A DNA stretch of 64,000 nt from positions 124,001 to 188,000 of the forward strand of contig JAXGLD010000005.1 in the NCBI GenBank assembly GCA_040769385.1, written 5' to 3'. How positions within the stretch are numbered: position 1 is the first letter of the stretch; every line of letters begins with the position of its first letter. Of this stretch, positions 26,334-35,035 are shown in pieces. Below the pieces are notes generated by a model, which was not told where the DNA came from, made no database searches, and was given only the letters and a program-made list of their open reading frames with translations. A program made the position numbers and the translations under genes. The stretch is from PHAA01 sp022706565 (lineage in GTDB: Bacteria > Bacillota > Syntrophomonadia > Syntrophomonadales > Syntrophomonadaceae).

Positions 26334-27395
26334 ATGAAGTGTCATCACAAGAAGCGTAGTAAAGGTTTCGTATATAGCATGACCAATAATGCTGACAACA
26401 ATGAAATTGTAGCTCTGCGCAGGGGATTCAAAGGAAGGCTCAGCTTCATCAACTCTTTTTCCACCGGTGGCGAGGGCTCCGGTGAGGCGATCGTCGATCC
26501 GCTGCAATCGCAGGGATCGGTCATCCTCTCCCGCAGGGCCAGATATCTCTTTGCTGTCAACAATGGCAGCAATTCCATCAGCAGTTTCCGGGTCTCACAT
26601 AATGGAGGGCTCAAGCTAGTGGATGTGGAACCATCAGGAGGGGTGGCGCCCAATAGCTTGGCCCAACACCGGGATCTCTTGTTTGTGACCAATGAGGGTG
26701 ATGTCAACAATGCCTCCAATGTTGCCGGTTTCAGAATCGGAAGCGGCGGCAATCTCACGTTTATAGGCTCTTTCCCCCTTAGTAGCGCTACTGCCGGCCC
26801 ATCCTGCGTGGTGTTCAGTCCCAACGGCAGATTGTTGGTGGTTTCCGAACTAGGTACCAATAATCTATCTGTCTTCCAGGTTAACAGCGATGGCACCCTT
26901 AATGGCCCTGTCGTCAATCCTTCCAACGGACCGGGTCCGTTCGGCTCAGTATTTCTGAGAAAAGGATTCCTGCTGGTCGCCGAGTCAGTGGTAAATGCCC
27001 TTTCATCCTACACGGCTGACACTAACGGCAACCTGAATGTGATAAGCGGATCAGTGATAAATGGCCAGGCAGCCACTTGCTGGGTAGCGGTCAGCCGGGG
27101 GCAGAACTTCGCCTACACGGCCAATGCCGGCAATGGGGGCACTATAACCCGGTATCGGATCAAACGTGACGGTTCTTTGTTTGTCAGAGAGACGGTTTTC
27201 AGCACCCTGTTTGGCACCGGCGCCCCTCTGGACACCGCCGTCAGCCGGGACGGACGCAATCTGTACTCATTGAACGGCAACCAGGGATCGATCAGTGTTT
27301 TCAAGATCGGGAAATTCGGACGGCTGTTCCGGGTGGAGGTTTTCGAACCGACCGGACTGCCGGAGATTGGTGCCCAGGGTCTGGCAGTTATCTAG
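26334..27395 (+). CDS. beta-propeller protein of lactonase/6-phosphogluconolactonase-like family
   Basis: A 353 aa protein built of repeating blades of about 50 residues, with the pattern GRxLxVxNxGxNxxSxFxVxxDGxL recurring from residue 60 to the C-terminus (for example LLVVSELGTNNLSVFQVNSDG). This is the seven-bladed lactonase fold (PF10282 type). There is no signal peptide; instead a basic N-terminus (MKCHHKKRSKG). Enzymatic activity cannot be judged. AGGAGG lies seven bases before the ATG. It is a single gene ended by a hairpin. Confidence 0.82.
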   Translation: MKCHHKKRSKGFVYSMTNNADNNEIVALRRGFKGRLSFINSFSTGGEGSGEAIVDPLQSQGSVILSRRARYLFAVNNGSNSISSFRVSHNGGLKLVDVEPSGGVAPNSLAQHRDLLFVTNEGDVNNASNVAGFRIGSGGNLTFIGSFPLSSATAGPSCVVFSPNGRLLVVSELGTNNLSVFQVNSDGTLNGPVVNPSNGPGPFGSVFLRKGFLLVAESVVNALSSYTADTNGNLNVISGSVINGQAATCWVAVSRGQNFAYTANAGNGGTITRYRIKRDGSLFVRETVFSTLFGTGAPLDTAVSRDGRNLYSLNGNQGSISVFKIGKFGRLFRVEVFEPTGLPEIGAQGLAVI

Positions 27396-27434
27396 CTCCA
27401 TGCGTCGAATGGATATAATGGAAGGAATGAATAG

Positions 27435-27464
27435 GAACCACCCGGTGAGGCAGCCGGGTGGTTC
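27435..27464 (+). terminator. hairpin after the beta-propeller gene
   Basis: GAACCACCCGG (27435-27445) and CCGGGTGGTTC (27454-27464) form a perfect 11-bp stem with an 8-base loop. The tail is weak in T. Confidence 0.6.
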
Positions 27465-27511
27465 TTCAAACGCTCTTATGACATCCAGTTACAATCATTG
27501 GGTTTAATTAC

Positions 27512-28672
27512 TTATTTATAAGTACCGCGGTAAAGACGGGTAAAGAGTTCCGCCCACAGGCTGTCCCTTTTCAACTCCACCGCCTGGTGCAGGCAGAGTT
27601 CGTGGCAGCACATGCATTCGATACATTTGTTATAGTCTATCCTTTTGGTCGCTTCGTCTATGGCCTGCACGGGACAGCTCTCGACACACATGTTGCAATC
27701 CTTGCATACTCTAGCATTGATCTTGGGCCTGGTCTTGAGAAAATCGATTAACTTCACCAGAACCCGATGGTTTCCTCCTTTGGAGCTGCGAAAACGTTTA
27801 GGATATTTAAAACCAGGCAAAAGAGGAGGCTGATCATAGTCCCCCGAGATCTTGATCCACTCCAGATCCGATTCGCCCAGTCCCCTCTCCCGGGCGCTGA
27901 GTAGTATCGGGATATCCTCTATCTCCATTCCCAGCATGGCGGTGGCCACAGTATCCAGGGCCAACGGGTCGCGGCTCATCAGTATCTTACCTGCAGGGTA
28001 GACTTCACCGGCGGTAGGACCCTCCCCCTGCATGGCAATCACCCCATCCATAATATGCAGCCCGACTTTGACGGCTTGGTGAATATCAGTCAGCATATGA
28101 CCCAGGTCACGAGGATTGGGGGCGAGGCGATGGTATTCGGCTTTCCTCAGCCCGGGAATGCAGCCGAAGAGGTTTTTGACCGCGCCGGTATAGATGCCCG
28201 CGGAGTGAGTCTTCAATTTGGGTAAATTTATGACCTGGTCGGCTTCAAACATGGGCTTGGCCAGGTACATCCGGTCCACGTAGCGGCTATGGGGAATTAC
28301 TTCGACTACGCCTTCTTTATCGAAATTTTTCAGTAGAGCCCCTTCTTCTTCCGCAACCTTCTTCAGGCCTGAAATTATCAGACCTTGGGCAGTGGGCGCC
28401 ATACCGGCAATGGCTCCGCCGGCGCTGTCCCCTATCCACACCTCACAACCCTGCTGCTTAAGCAGGCGGGTTAGAGCCCGTACGAATTCAGAATGGGTTA
28501 CCGCCGCTGTTTCTGATTTCTTGGGCCCGATCAGGTTGACCTTAAGCAGAACATTCATCCCCGGGGACACAAACTGGTCCCACCCGCCCAGGAGATCAAT
28601 GCCGGCGGTGATTTTCTCCTGCAGGAGGTCTTGGCGATATTCGGAACACTCCTGAACAATGACTTGAGTCAA
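27512..28672 (-). CDS. DUF362 protein with C-terminal 2x[4Fe-4S] ferredoxin domain
   Basis: A 386 aa protein. The DUF362 domain spans about 40-300 (LLKVNLIG, LPKLKTHSAGIYTGAVKNLFGCIPG). A bacterial ferredoxin domain follows with CKDCNMCVESCP and CIECMCCHELC. DUF362 proteins are common in anaerobes; their reaction is not defined. The second cluster motif has an extra Cys. The start is TTG at 28672 with AAGGAG six bases upstream; no in-frame ATG is available near it. Probably cytoplasmic. Confidence 0.9.
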   Translation of the reverse strand: MTQVIVQECSEYRQDLLQEKITAGIDLLGGWDQFVSPGMNVLLKVNLIGPKKSETAAVTHSEFVRALTRLLKQQGCEVWIGDSAGGAIAGMAPTAQGLIISGLKKVAEEEGALLKNFDKEGVVEVIPHSRYVDRMYLAKPMFEADQVINLPKLKTHSAGIYTGAVKNLFGCIPGLRKAEYHRLAPNPRDLGHMLTDIHQAVKVGLHIMDGVIAMQGEGPTAGEVYPAGKILMSRDPLALDTVATAMLGMEIEDIPILLSARERGLGESDLEWIKISGDYDQPPLLPGFKYPKRFRSSKGGNHRVLVKLIDFLKTRPKINARVCKDCNMCVESCPVQAIDEATKRIDYNKCIECMCCHELCLHQAVELKRDSLWAELFTRLYRGTYK

Positions 28673-28781
28673 TGGCTGTCTCCTTTAGTACGATCAATCG
28701 GATTACATGTTTTAGGGTTGCCAATCTAAGCGCATATTTATTCTGGGCGCTTCATTTACCAACCACAACTGCGGGATCGGG

Positions 28782-29159
28782 TCAGCTTACAATCGGCCGG
28801 ATCTGCGCCCCAAAGGGTATGAGTCCCAGCATGGCCAGCTTGAAATGCTGCAAACCGAACGGAATGCCGATTATGGTAATGCAGAAGGCCAATCCGATGG
28901 TCAGGTGGGTCAGGGCGAATTCCCACCCAAAAACGAGGAGCCAGATGATGTTGAAGATCAAGCCGCCGGCACCGAAGTTGCCCAAGATGATCTCCCGGCC
29001 GAAAGGCCACAGCACAAATCCAGCAATCTTAAAACACTGCAACCCGAATGGTATGCCGATGATGGTTATGCACAATATTACACCAGCCAGGCTCCAGAGG
29101 ATGGCCCCAATCAACCCTCCAAACAGCACCCAGATTATGTTGCCGATAAATCTCATCAT
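28782..29159 (-). CDS. yccF: YccF-family inner membrane protein
   Basis: A 125 aa protein with two internal repeats, each containing the near-identical block CITIIGIPFGLQ(C/H)FK (about 30-45 and 93-108) between hydrophobic segments, the hallmark of YccF (DUF307). Function unknown. Two adjacent ATGs (29159, 29156) both fit the GGAGAGGGG site. It is downstream of, and separated by 92 bases from, the radical SAM gene on the same strand. Confidence 0.9.
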   Translation of the reverse strand: MMRFIGNIIWVLFGGLIGAILWSLAGVILCITIIGIPFGLQCFKIAGFVLWPFGREIILGNFGAGGLIFNIIWLLVFGWEFALTHLTIGLAFCITIIGIPFGLQHFKLAMLGLIPFGAQIRPIVS

Positions 29160-29251
29160 TCGTGTCCCCTCTCCTGCCCCATTTTTTACTCGTCAAAAGC
29201 AATGCGTCGTAATGGCCCTCTGGGACTGCCACAACATTTCGAATGATCCGG

Positions 29252-30190
29252 TTAAATCCCCTCCAAGTTGAACGGGGGCGTGTATTCCGGGGCAGCGCTG
29301 CTGCGGTCTTGGATATAGCCATGGGTCAATCCCAATCGGATGGCTTCGTCAACCACGGCATCATACTCCCGGGAGGTTATTTTACGGTTAATCTCTTTAA
29401 ACCGACTGCTGTTATAGGTCGGGGTATATTGGCTCATGAGGCTTAGTATAAAACTGCCCCGGGGAAGATTGGCACTGAGCCAGTGCATTATTTTAATAGA
29501 GTCCCGTCTGGCCCCGGGCAGAACTAAATGCCGAATGATTACCCCCTTTTGCAGAATTCCTTCCTGATCGAATACGGGCGGACCGCATTGAGCTACCATA
29601 GCTTGGATAGCAACAGCGGCAGTCGCGAAGTAACCATTGCACCGGGAGTATCGCCAGGCCAGTTCATCGCTGCAATATTTTAGATCCGGCAGGTAGATAT
29701 CTATATAAGGCTGAAGGGTCTCAATTACCTCCACCTTTTCATAACCGCTGCAGTTGTACACCACTGGGATGTGCAAGCGGGGGCGGACCTGGTCCAGCGC
29801 GGGCAGGATCCACTGCAGATAAGGCGTGGGGGTGACCAGGTTGATATTATGAGCTCCGGCCGACTGAAGTTCCAGGCATATCTCCGCCAAGCGGTCGATG
29901 GAAATCTCCCGTCCCCATCCCTGGCTGCTGATCTCGTAGTTCTGACAGAAACAGCAGCGCAGGTTGCACCCGCTGAAGAATATGGTGCCGCTGCCCCGCT
30001 CCCCGCTCAAGCAGGGCTCCTCGCCAAAATGCAGCGCCCCCCGGGCTACCTTGATTTGGTTTGGACAGCCGCAGAAGCCCGCCGTTTGGGAGCGGTCTAT
30101 ACCGCACTCGCGGGGGCACCAGTTGCAGGGGCAGGCGGTCAGGGGGGTAGTATTTGGTTCGCACCGATTGGTCTTTTCGATTCTGTTCAT
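29252..30190 (-). CDS. PflX-like radical SAM protein
   Basis: A 312 aa radical SAM enzyme related to pyruvate formate-lyase activases (COG1313/PflX). The SAM cluster motif is GCNLRCCFCQN (CxxxCxxC), preceded by a Cys-rich N-terminal region (PCNWCPRECGIDR, GFCGC) that may hold another metal site. The TIM-barrel-like remainder has PTPYLQWILPAL and YLPDLKY. The target is unknown; no pyruvate formate-lyase gene is nearby. I chose ATG 30190; the frame is open to a TTG at 30247 but the extension shows no family features. The ribosome binding site is weak. Confidence 0.87.
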   Translation of the reverse strand: MNRIEKTNRCEPNTTPLTACPCNWCPRECGIDRSQTAGFCGCPNQIKVARGALHFGEEPCLSGERGSGTIFFSGCNLRCCFCQNYEISSQGWGREISIDRLAEICLELQSAGAHNINLVTPTPYLQWILPALDQVRPRLHIPVVYNCSGYEKVEVIETLQPYIDIYLPDLKYCSDELAWRYSRCNGYFATAAVAIQAMVAQCGPPVFDQEGILQKGVIIRHLVLPGARRDSIKIMHWLSANLPRGSFILSLMSQYTPTYNSSRFKEINRKITSREYDAVVDEAIRLGLTHGYIQDRSSAAPEYTPPFNLEGI

Positions 30191-30334
30191 ATCTCTATTT
30201 AGCTTCAACCCCGGTTCAATGTCAACCAGACATAAGGACGGCCTCAATTCAGAAAGGTGGTGATATAATACTATTCATTAGTATATGATCGTCAACCGGT
30301 TGCGGGGACGGACCACAAAGGAGGATGGGCAGAC

Positions 30335-30985
30335 GTGCCGGAGGCAGGCAGGGAACAATTGATGACTATCTTCATTAGGCTGCTGGCAGCTTATGGTCCC
30401 CGCCATTGGTGGCCGGCCCGCACCTCCTATGAGATGATGGTGGGTGCCATCCTGACTCAGAACACCGCCTGGTCCAACGTGGAGAAAGCCATCCGCAATT
30501 TTGACGATCGGTTAACTCCGGAATTCGTGGCCGCAGTCAGCTTGGAGGAATTGGCCGGGATCATCAAACCCTGTGGTTATTTCAATCAGAAGGCCAAACA
30601 CCTCAAGCACCTGACCAGTTGGTTTGAGGCTTATGACTATGACGTCAGGCAAATCAAAAAGGATGGCCAGCAGCTGCGGCAGGAATTGCTGGCTGTCAAA
30701 GGAGTGGGACCAGAAACCGCTGATTCCATCCTGCTCTATGCTCTGGATCAGCCGTTTTTCGTCATCGATGCCTATACCCGCCGACTGTTGGCGAGGCTGG
30801 GTTGGGAGGTACCGGCCCGGTACGATCAGCTGCGGTTGATAATGGAGGCGTCACTGCCCCGGGACACTCACCTGTATGGAGAATTCCATGCGTTAATTGT
30901 CGAGCATGCCAAGCGCCACTGCCGCAAGTCGCCGGCTTGCCTGGATTGTCCCCTTGAAGATCTATGCCAAAAAGGCTTGGCCTGA
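30335..30985 (+). CDS. endonuclease III-related HhH-GPD DNA glycosylase
   Basis: A 216 aa base-excision repair protein. The HhH motif VKGVGPETADS (121-131) and catalytic Asp145 (VIDAYTRR) are present. A C-terminal [4Fe-4S] loop has Cys196, 202, 205 and 211. The Lys that makes endonuclease III bifunctional is Glu127 here, so it is expected to be a monofunctional glycosylase like the MIG/COG2231 group. The base specificity is unknown. GTG start at 30335 after AGGAGG. It is divergent from the PflX-like gene. Confidence 0.9.
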   Translation: MPEAGREQLMTIFIRLLAAYGPRHWWPARTSYEMMVGAILTQNTAWSNVEKAIRNFDDRLTPEFVAAVSLEELAGIIKPCGYFNQKAKHLKHLTSWFEAYDYDVRQIKKDGQQLRQELLAVKGVGPETADSILLYALDQPFFVIDAYTRRLLARLGWEVPARYDQLRLIMEASLPRDTHLYGEFHALIVEHAKRHCRKSPACLDCPLEDLCQKGLA

Positions 30986-31040
30986 CACAATTCTGCTTAA
31001 TAGTTCCCGCATACAGTAGCCCTAGATTGAGATTGACAGT

Positions 31041-31829
31041 TTACCCCTTCTGCCAACCTTGCAGATGGCTCTGGATGAACTCGATCACCTTCTGATGCTC
31101 TTCCCCGCCGCTCCCTCTTATAGTCATGGGTTCGCCGAAAACCATGTGAATATCCTTTTGACGGTCAATCGGTCCGAAATCCTTGATCAGCCGGCCGTTT
31201 CCCCAGAAATCGGTTTTTATGGCCACCGGCACTACCTGCACCTTGGCGGCGCGGGCCAGCTTGATGCCCAGGGAGTTGAAATGTTCCGGATCGAACCGGG
31301 TGGTCCTGGTGCTCTGCGGGAATATGATTATCGACCACCCCTCGGAAATCAGTCTTTTTCCCTTGTCCATGACGATCTTGAAATCCTCTTTGGGATTATC
31401 ACGGCTAACCACGATGGGATCACGGGACCGCATTATCGGCCCGAAGAACGGATTGGTGACCAGGCTTCCCTTCACTACATAAGTAACATGTTTATAAGGT
31501 TCGATCAAACAGGGGAAGACAAAGGTTTCCAGGGTACTCATATGATTGCTGATAAAAACTACCGGCTCGCTAGTGGCGGCAATATTATCCAAGCCCCGCA
31601 GATGAAACCGGCCTCCGCATCTTTCGATCAGCCGCAGGATATCATAGGACGAACCTACCCATGCAGCGTCGTCGTACTGGCCGCGGTTGGCTGCCCGGCG
31701 GCCTTGGTCGATGACCCGCAGCACCCCCGCCACAAAATAAAACCGGCTGTTCAGGGCCAGGCGATCCAACCAGTGGCGGGTTTGCCCAGCCGGGGTATCA
31801 TAGCTGCTCCCCTCGATGCACGGCAGCAA
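31041..31829 (-). CDS. PlsC-like acyltransferase with variant motifs
   Basis: A 262 aa lysophosphatidic-acid-acyltransferase-fold protein. Block I reads NHMSTLE, i.e. His96-x4-Glu101 instead of the usual HX4D, and block III reads FPQSTR (170-175) instead of FPEGTR. The remaining blocks (KGSLVTNPFFGPIM and VPVAIKT) are in place. The consistent change at two motifs suggests a defined subfamily rather than decay. The acceptor is unknown. TTG start at 31829 with GAGGAG 11 bases upstream. No clear membrane anchor, though the N-terminal part is long for a soluble form. Confidence 0.85.
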   Translation of the reverse strand: MLPCIEGSSYDTPAGQTRHWLDRLALNSRFYFVAGVLRVIDQGRRAANRGQYDDAAWVGSSYDILRLIERCGGRFHLRGLDNIAATSEPVVFISNHMSTLETFVFPCLIEPYKHVTYVVKGSLVTNPFFGPIMRSRDPIVVSRDNPKEDFKIVMDKGKRLISEGWSIIIFPQSTRTTRFDPEHFNSLGIKLARAAKVQVVPVAIKTDFWGNGRLIKDFGPIDRQKDIHMVFGEPMTIRGSGGEEHQKVIEFIQSHLQGWQKG

Positions 31830-31941
31830 CAGTAATCACTCTCCTCAAAAAAGTGCTGGATGGCTCGATCCCCGATTATGTACAAGACGGAGGGATGTTC
31901 ATCCAGACATAAAAATTCAATTCCGTTGATTTAATATAATT

Positions 31942-32802
31942 CTAATCATGCAACAGCTGGGCGCGGTAAACCGCCAGCATTTTCTTTTGGTCGTCATTCA
32001 ACCGCGGGTATTCCAATTTCATCCCTTCCAGGGTATCGGCAATTATCTCGGAAATAGCCATGCGGGCAAACCATTTCTTGTCGGCCGGGATTATATACCA
32101 GGGAGCATAATCGGTGTCAGTAGCGATCATGGCCTCTTCCGCATATTTTTGATATGTATCCCAATGCTTTCTTTCCTCCAGGTCGCCGGCGTTAAACTTC
32201 CAGTTCTTGTCGGGCTCATCCAAGCGGGCCAGTAACCTTTCCTTCTGTTCCTGCTTGGATACATGCAGATAGAACTTGAGTATCACCGTGCCATTGCGAT
32301 GCAGGTATTTCTCAAGATGGCCGATGTCTTCCAGTCGCTCTCTCCATATATTCTTGGTTATCAATTCGGGCGGCAGGTGCTGCTGTTTTTCGATCAGGTT
32401 ATGCACCCGCACCACCAGCACTTCCTCGTAATAGGAGCGATTGAAAATACCTATCCGCCCACGTTCGGGCAGGGCCTTGATGTATCGCCACAGATAATCA
32501 TGGTCTAATTCCTCGGCGGAGGGTGGTTTGAAACTATGTACCATGGTTCCCTGGGGATTGAGCCCGCTCATCACGTGCTTGATGACCCCGTCTTTGCCTG
32601 CAGCATCCATGGCCTGGATAATTATCAGCAGAGCATATTTGTCCTGAGCATAAAGGACGTCCTGCATTCGGGCCATCCGGTCGATGTTCTTCTCGGTTCG
32701 TTCTTGGGCCGCTTCCTTGGAAGCGTAGCCAGCGCTGTAGTCGGTGCTTATATCATTCAACCTCAGTTTATTTCCGGGTCGGAAATTGTTATTCTTGAAC
32801 AC
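31942..32802 (-). CDS. ppk2: polyphosphate kinase 2
   Basis: A 286 aa PPK2 that transfers phosphate between polyphosphate and nucleotides. Walker A is AMDAAGKDG and the Walker B/lid region reads FNRSYYEEVLVVRVH, which I associate with class III enzymes acting on both AMP and ADP; the class call is inference. Single-domain length is right. GTG start at 32802 after AAGGGAG. It is a probable two-gene unit with the upstream GIY-YIG-like gene (44-base gap). Confidence 0.92.
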   Translation of the reverse strand: MFKNNNFRPGNKLRLNDISTDYSAGYASKEAAQERTEKNIDRMARMQDVLYAQDKYALLIIIQAMDAAGKDGVIKHVMSGLNPQGTMVHSFKPPSAEELDHDYLWRYIKALPERGRIGIFNRSYYEEVLVVRVHNLIEKQQHLPPELITKNIWRERLEDIGHLEKYLHRNGTVILKFYLHVSKQEQKERLLARLDEPDKNWKFNAGDLEERKHWDTYQKYAEEAMIATDTDYAPWYIIPADKKWFARMAISEIIADTLEGMKLEYPRLNDDQKKMLAVYRAQLLHD

Positions 32803-32846
32803 CGATACTCATCTCCCTTTGATTCGGAGTGGCCGCCAAGCCCCCA

Positions 32847-33197
32847 TCAATAAAACCCGATACCCTGGGCCGCCAGTTTTTCCTTCCATATCATCCGCAG
32901 CAGTTCCAGGTCATCGCTGTAATCATCCCTGCCTTCTTCGTAATCGATTTGTTCCAGGACAGTGAATTCAAACCGGTCGGCCCCCAGCTGCTGCCAATCG
33001 CGGAGCAATTCCCGGTTGGGGTGAGCCCCCGAACGCAGTTGGAAACTGGTGCTGTTTATTTTACCTTTGATATTATTGGTCTCCACCAGGAAATACTTGT
33101 TGGCGTCCTTGTTGATGACCGCGAAGATGCCCATATCCGTCTTCATCTGCCGGTACTCGGCTTGCAATTCCTTCTTCTTGTCGTGGGAAATGTTCAT
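32847..33197 (-). CDS. small GIY-YIG-like protein
   Basis: A 116 aa protein resembling a small GIY-YIG-related family of Firmicutes. The expected first strand is GIFAVINKDANKYFLVET, where the second YIG-like half has been replaced by FLVE. The block GAHPNRELLRDWQQLGADRFEFTVLEQ is the usual centre, and the C-terminus KEKLAAQGIGFY is conserved-looking. The lost YIG motif makes nuclease activity doubtful. ATG 33197 is chosen (GGGAGG 14 bases upstream); a TTG at 33209 is too close to that site. Confidence 0.72.
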   Translation of the reverse strand: MNISHDKKKELQAEYRQMKTDMGIFAVINKDANKYFLVETNNIKGKINSTSFQLRSGAHPNRELLRDWQQLGADRFEFTVLEQIDYEEGRDDYSDDLELLRMIWKEKLAAQGIGFY

Positions 33198-33253
33198 GTT
33201 ATTAATCAAAGCCTCCCTTAAAATATTTCTGATTGGAACCTACCCAGTACAAT

Positions 33254-34039
33254 TTAGAGCTGGCCATCCAATACTGCAGTCGGTATGGCCAGGGCCAGAG
33301 GTTCTGACGAGCCGTCAACCTCCCGGTGGGCGCTGGCATAAACGATGCCCACCACCTGCGCCTGTCCGTTTATAACCGGGCTGCCGCTGTTACCCGGGTT
33401 AATAGGCAGCTGGATGGCAAGAATCCGGGGGCCGGACTGATTGTTGGAATACCCGGCCACCTTCCCCCGCTGGGCTATCTTCTGAAAGCCGAGGGGATTG
33501 CCGATGATGGTAACCGTGGCTCCAACTTGGAGATCCTCTTTGCCGCCCAGGCTGATAGCCGGCAGACCGGTGCTGTTCAGCCGGATTACCACCAGGTCAT
33601 AACCGGGTACCTGCTCGTAGTGATTGGCATAAAATTTCTGCCCGCTCTCAAAAGTAATGGTTATGGTACCCGACCCAGCGACAATGTGCTCATTGGTTAT
33701 GATGATTCCAGCAGGATCCACATTGAATCCAGTCCCGGTGCGGGTGGTGGTTTTAACGGGGTTGCTGGTGTCGACCGCCTCGATGCTGACTACTGCCGGT
33801 TTGGCTATCTGCACGATCTGGTCGTTGCGCAGGACCCTGTTTTGATCCAGGAATCCCAATCGATCGTTGAAGATATAGGAGAGTTCAGGAGCGCTGGCAA
33901 CAATAAACGCCAATAAGACCAGGACTGCTGATATCTTCACAAAGAAGCCGCGCCGGCGCGGACTTGTTATTTCATCATCGGAAAATTCAATCTCATCATC
34001 AGGGTCCACAATTCTATAAGGTTGGTTGTTGTCATCCAT
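33254..34039 (-). CDS. membrane-anchored S1C trypsin-like protease without PDZ
   Basis: A 261 aa protein: an acidic cytoplasmic N-terminus (DDEIEFSDDE), one transmembrane helix (about 34-50) and an HtrA-like protease domain outside. The triad is His118 (TNEHIV), Asp148 (GYDLVVI) and Ser218 (NPGNSGSPV). It ends at the end of the protease fold; there is no PDZ domain, unlike the HtrA at 11.9 kb. Without PDZ it would not form the usual regulated trimer output. The ribosome binding site is weak. Monocistronic in appearance. Confidence 0.88.
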   Translation of the reverse strand: MDDNNQPYRIVDPDDEIEFSDDEITSPRRRGFFVKISAVLVLLAFIVASAPELSYIFNDRLGFLDQNRVLRNDQIVQIAKPAVVSIEAVDTSNPVKTTTRTGTGFNVDPAGIIITNEHIVAGSGTITITFESGQKFYANHYEQVPGYDLVVIRLNSTGLPAISLGGKEDLQVGATVTIIGNPLGFQKIAQRGKVAGYSNNQSGPRILAIQLPINPGNSGSPVINGQAQVVGIVYASAHREVDGSSEPLALAIPTAVLDGQL

Positions 34040-34134
34040 AAAATATCTCAACACCTAATATTTGTTCTGGTCTTATATTAGCATAATCCGATGCCGGCCA
34101 TAGTGTCGGGCGGATGGTTTTGGGATCGGATTCG

Positions 34135-35016
34135 TTACGTCCGGTTACGGGCGACGATCACTGCAAACAGGTCGGACATGGGTCGGTTGGGCACCACTGG
34201 TTTGAAGTACATATCATAGAGGCGCTGGGGCGTAAATTCCTCCGCCTGTTCGAAACCACAGCTCCGCACAAAGTCTTCCGCTTCCCCGGCCTCTATGCCG
34301 GACAGTACGGGTTCATCAAACCAATACTGCAAATAATTCATATGTTTTATGGCCCGTCCCCAAATGCGTCCATCGATAGCGGCCAGATAGACATAATCGA
34401 ATATCAGGCTGGAACCGGGGCCGGAGTTGGCGGCCACGCAGGACAAGGTCTTGCGTACGGTAGCTTCATCCAGGTACATGGCCACTCCTTCCAATGTAAA
34501 CAGGGTGCGCAGGGTGGGGTCATAACCGGCTTTGAGCAGGCCCTTGAGCAGGTCGTCCCGCATCAGATCCACCGGGACATAACGAATACCATAAGGAAGA
34601 CCATTGAAAACCGCTGTTACCCGCGATTTTTTTTCAATCTGGGTGATGGGGTGATCGACCTCGAAGGTCTTTTTGCCCCGCAATTGTTTGGCAAACCGGT
34701 AAGCGCGGGAATCCAGACCAGCACCCAGGATTACGAATTGCTGGATGCCGTCAGCAATCTGCTGCTCCACGTAGTCATCGAACATCCGAGTGCGAGCGGC
34801 GATAAAACCCACTACTCCCCGCCCCTGCAACTCCAGCGACCACTCTACCAGACTATTGGGCAGGGGCTGGATCATGATCGCTGCCATGCGGGTCCACCAG
34901 GAAGCGAAATGATAGGCCAAGTAATCATTACATATCATTTCCTCCGACGGGCGAAGCGTTTCCCGATAGCGCAGGTAAGCCAAACCCTCAGCCGTCCCGC
35001 TGGGCAGATACCGCAT
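34135..35016 (-). CDS. SAM-dependent methyltransferase, leucine carboxyl methyltransferase-like family
   Basis: A 293 aa class I methyltransferase of the PF04072/TIGR00027 type. The SAM-binding strand-loop is FVILGAGLDSRAYR. Further family marks are FEVDHP, the RYVPVDL acidic strand and TLEGVAMYLDEATV. The methyl acceptor is not predictable; bacterial members include polyketide/peptide O-methyltransferases and uncharacterised ones. AGGGGG precedes the ATG. It lies 19 bases downstream of the LiaF-like gene and is probably cotranscribed. Confidence 0.87.
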   Translation of the reverse strand: MRYLPSGTAEGLAYLRYRETLRPSEEMICNDYLAYHFASWWTRMAAIMIQPLPNSLVEWSLELQGRGVVGFIAARTRMFDDYVEQQIADGIQQFVILGAGLDSRAYRFAKQLRGKKTFEVDHPITQIEKKSRVTAVFNGLPYGIRYVPVDLMRDDLLKGLLKAGYDPTLRTLFTLEGVAMYLDEATVRKTLSCVAANSGPGSSLIFDYVYLAAIDGRIWGRAIKHMNYLQYWFDEPVLSGIEAGEAEDFVRSCGFEQAEEFTPQRLYDMYFKPVVPNRPMSDLFAVIVARNRT

Positions 35017-35035
35017 CCTCGTTCCCCCTATCCTA

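Noticed and set aside
28845..29246. 133-codon plus-strand frame opposite yccF
   Set aside because: Mirror of the real minus-strand gene, with low-complexity composition.
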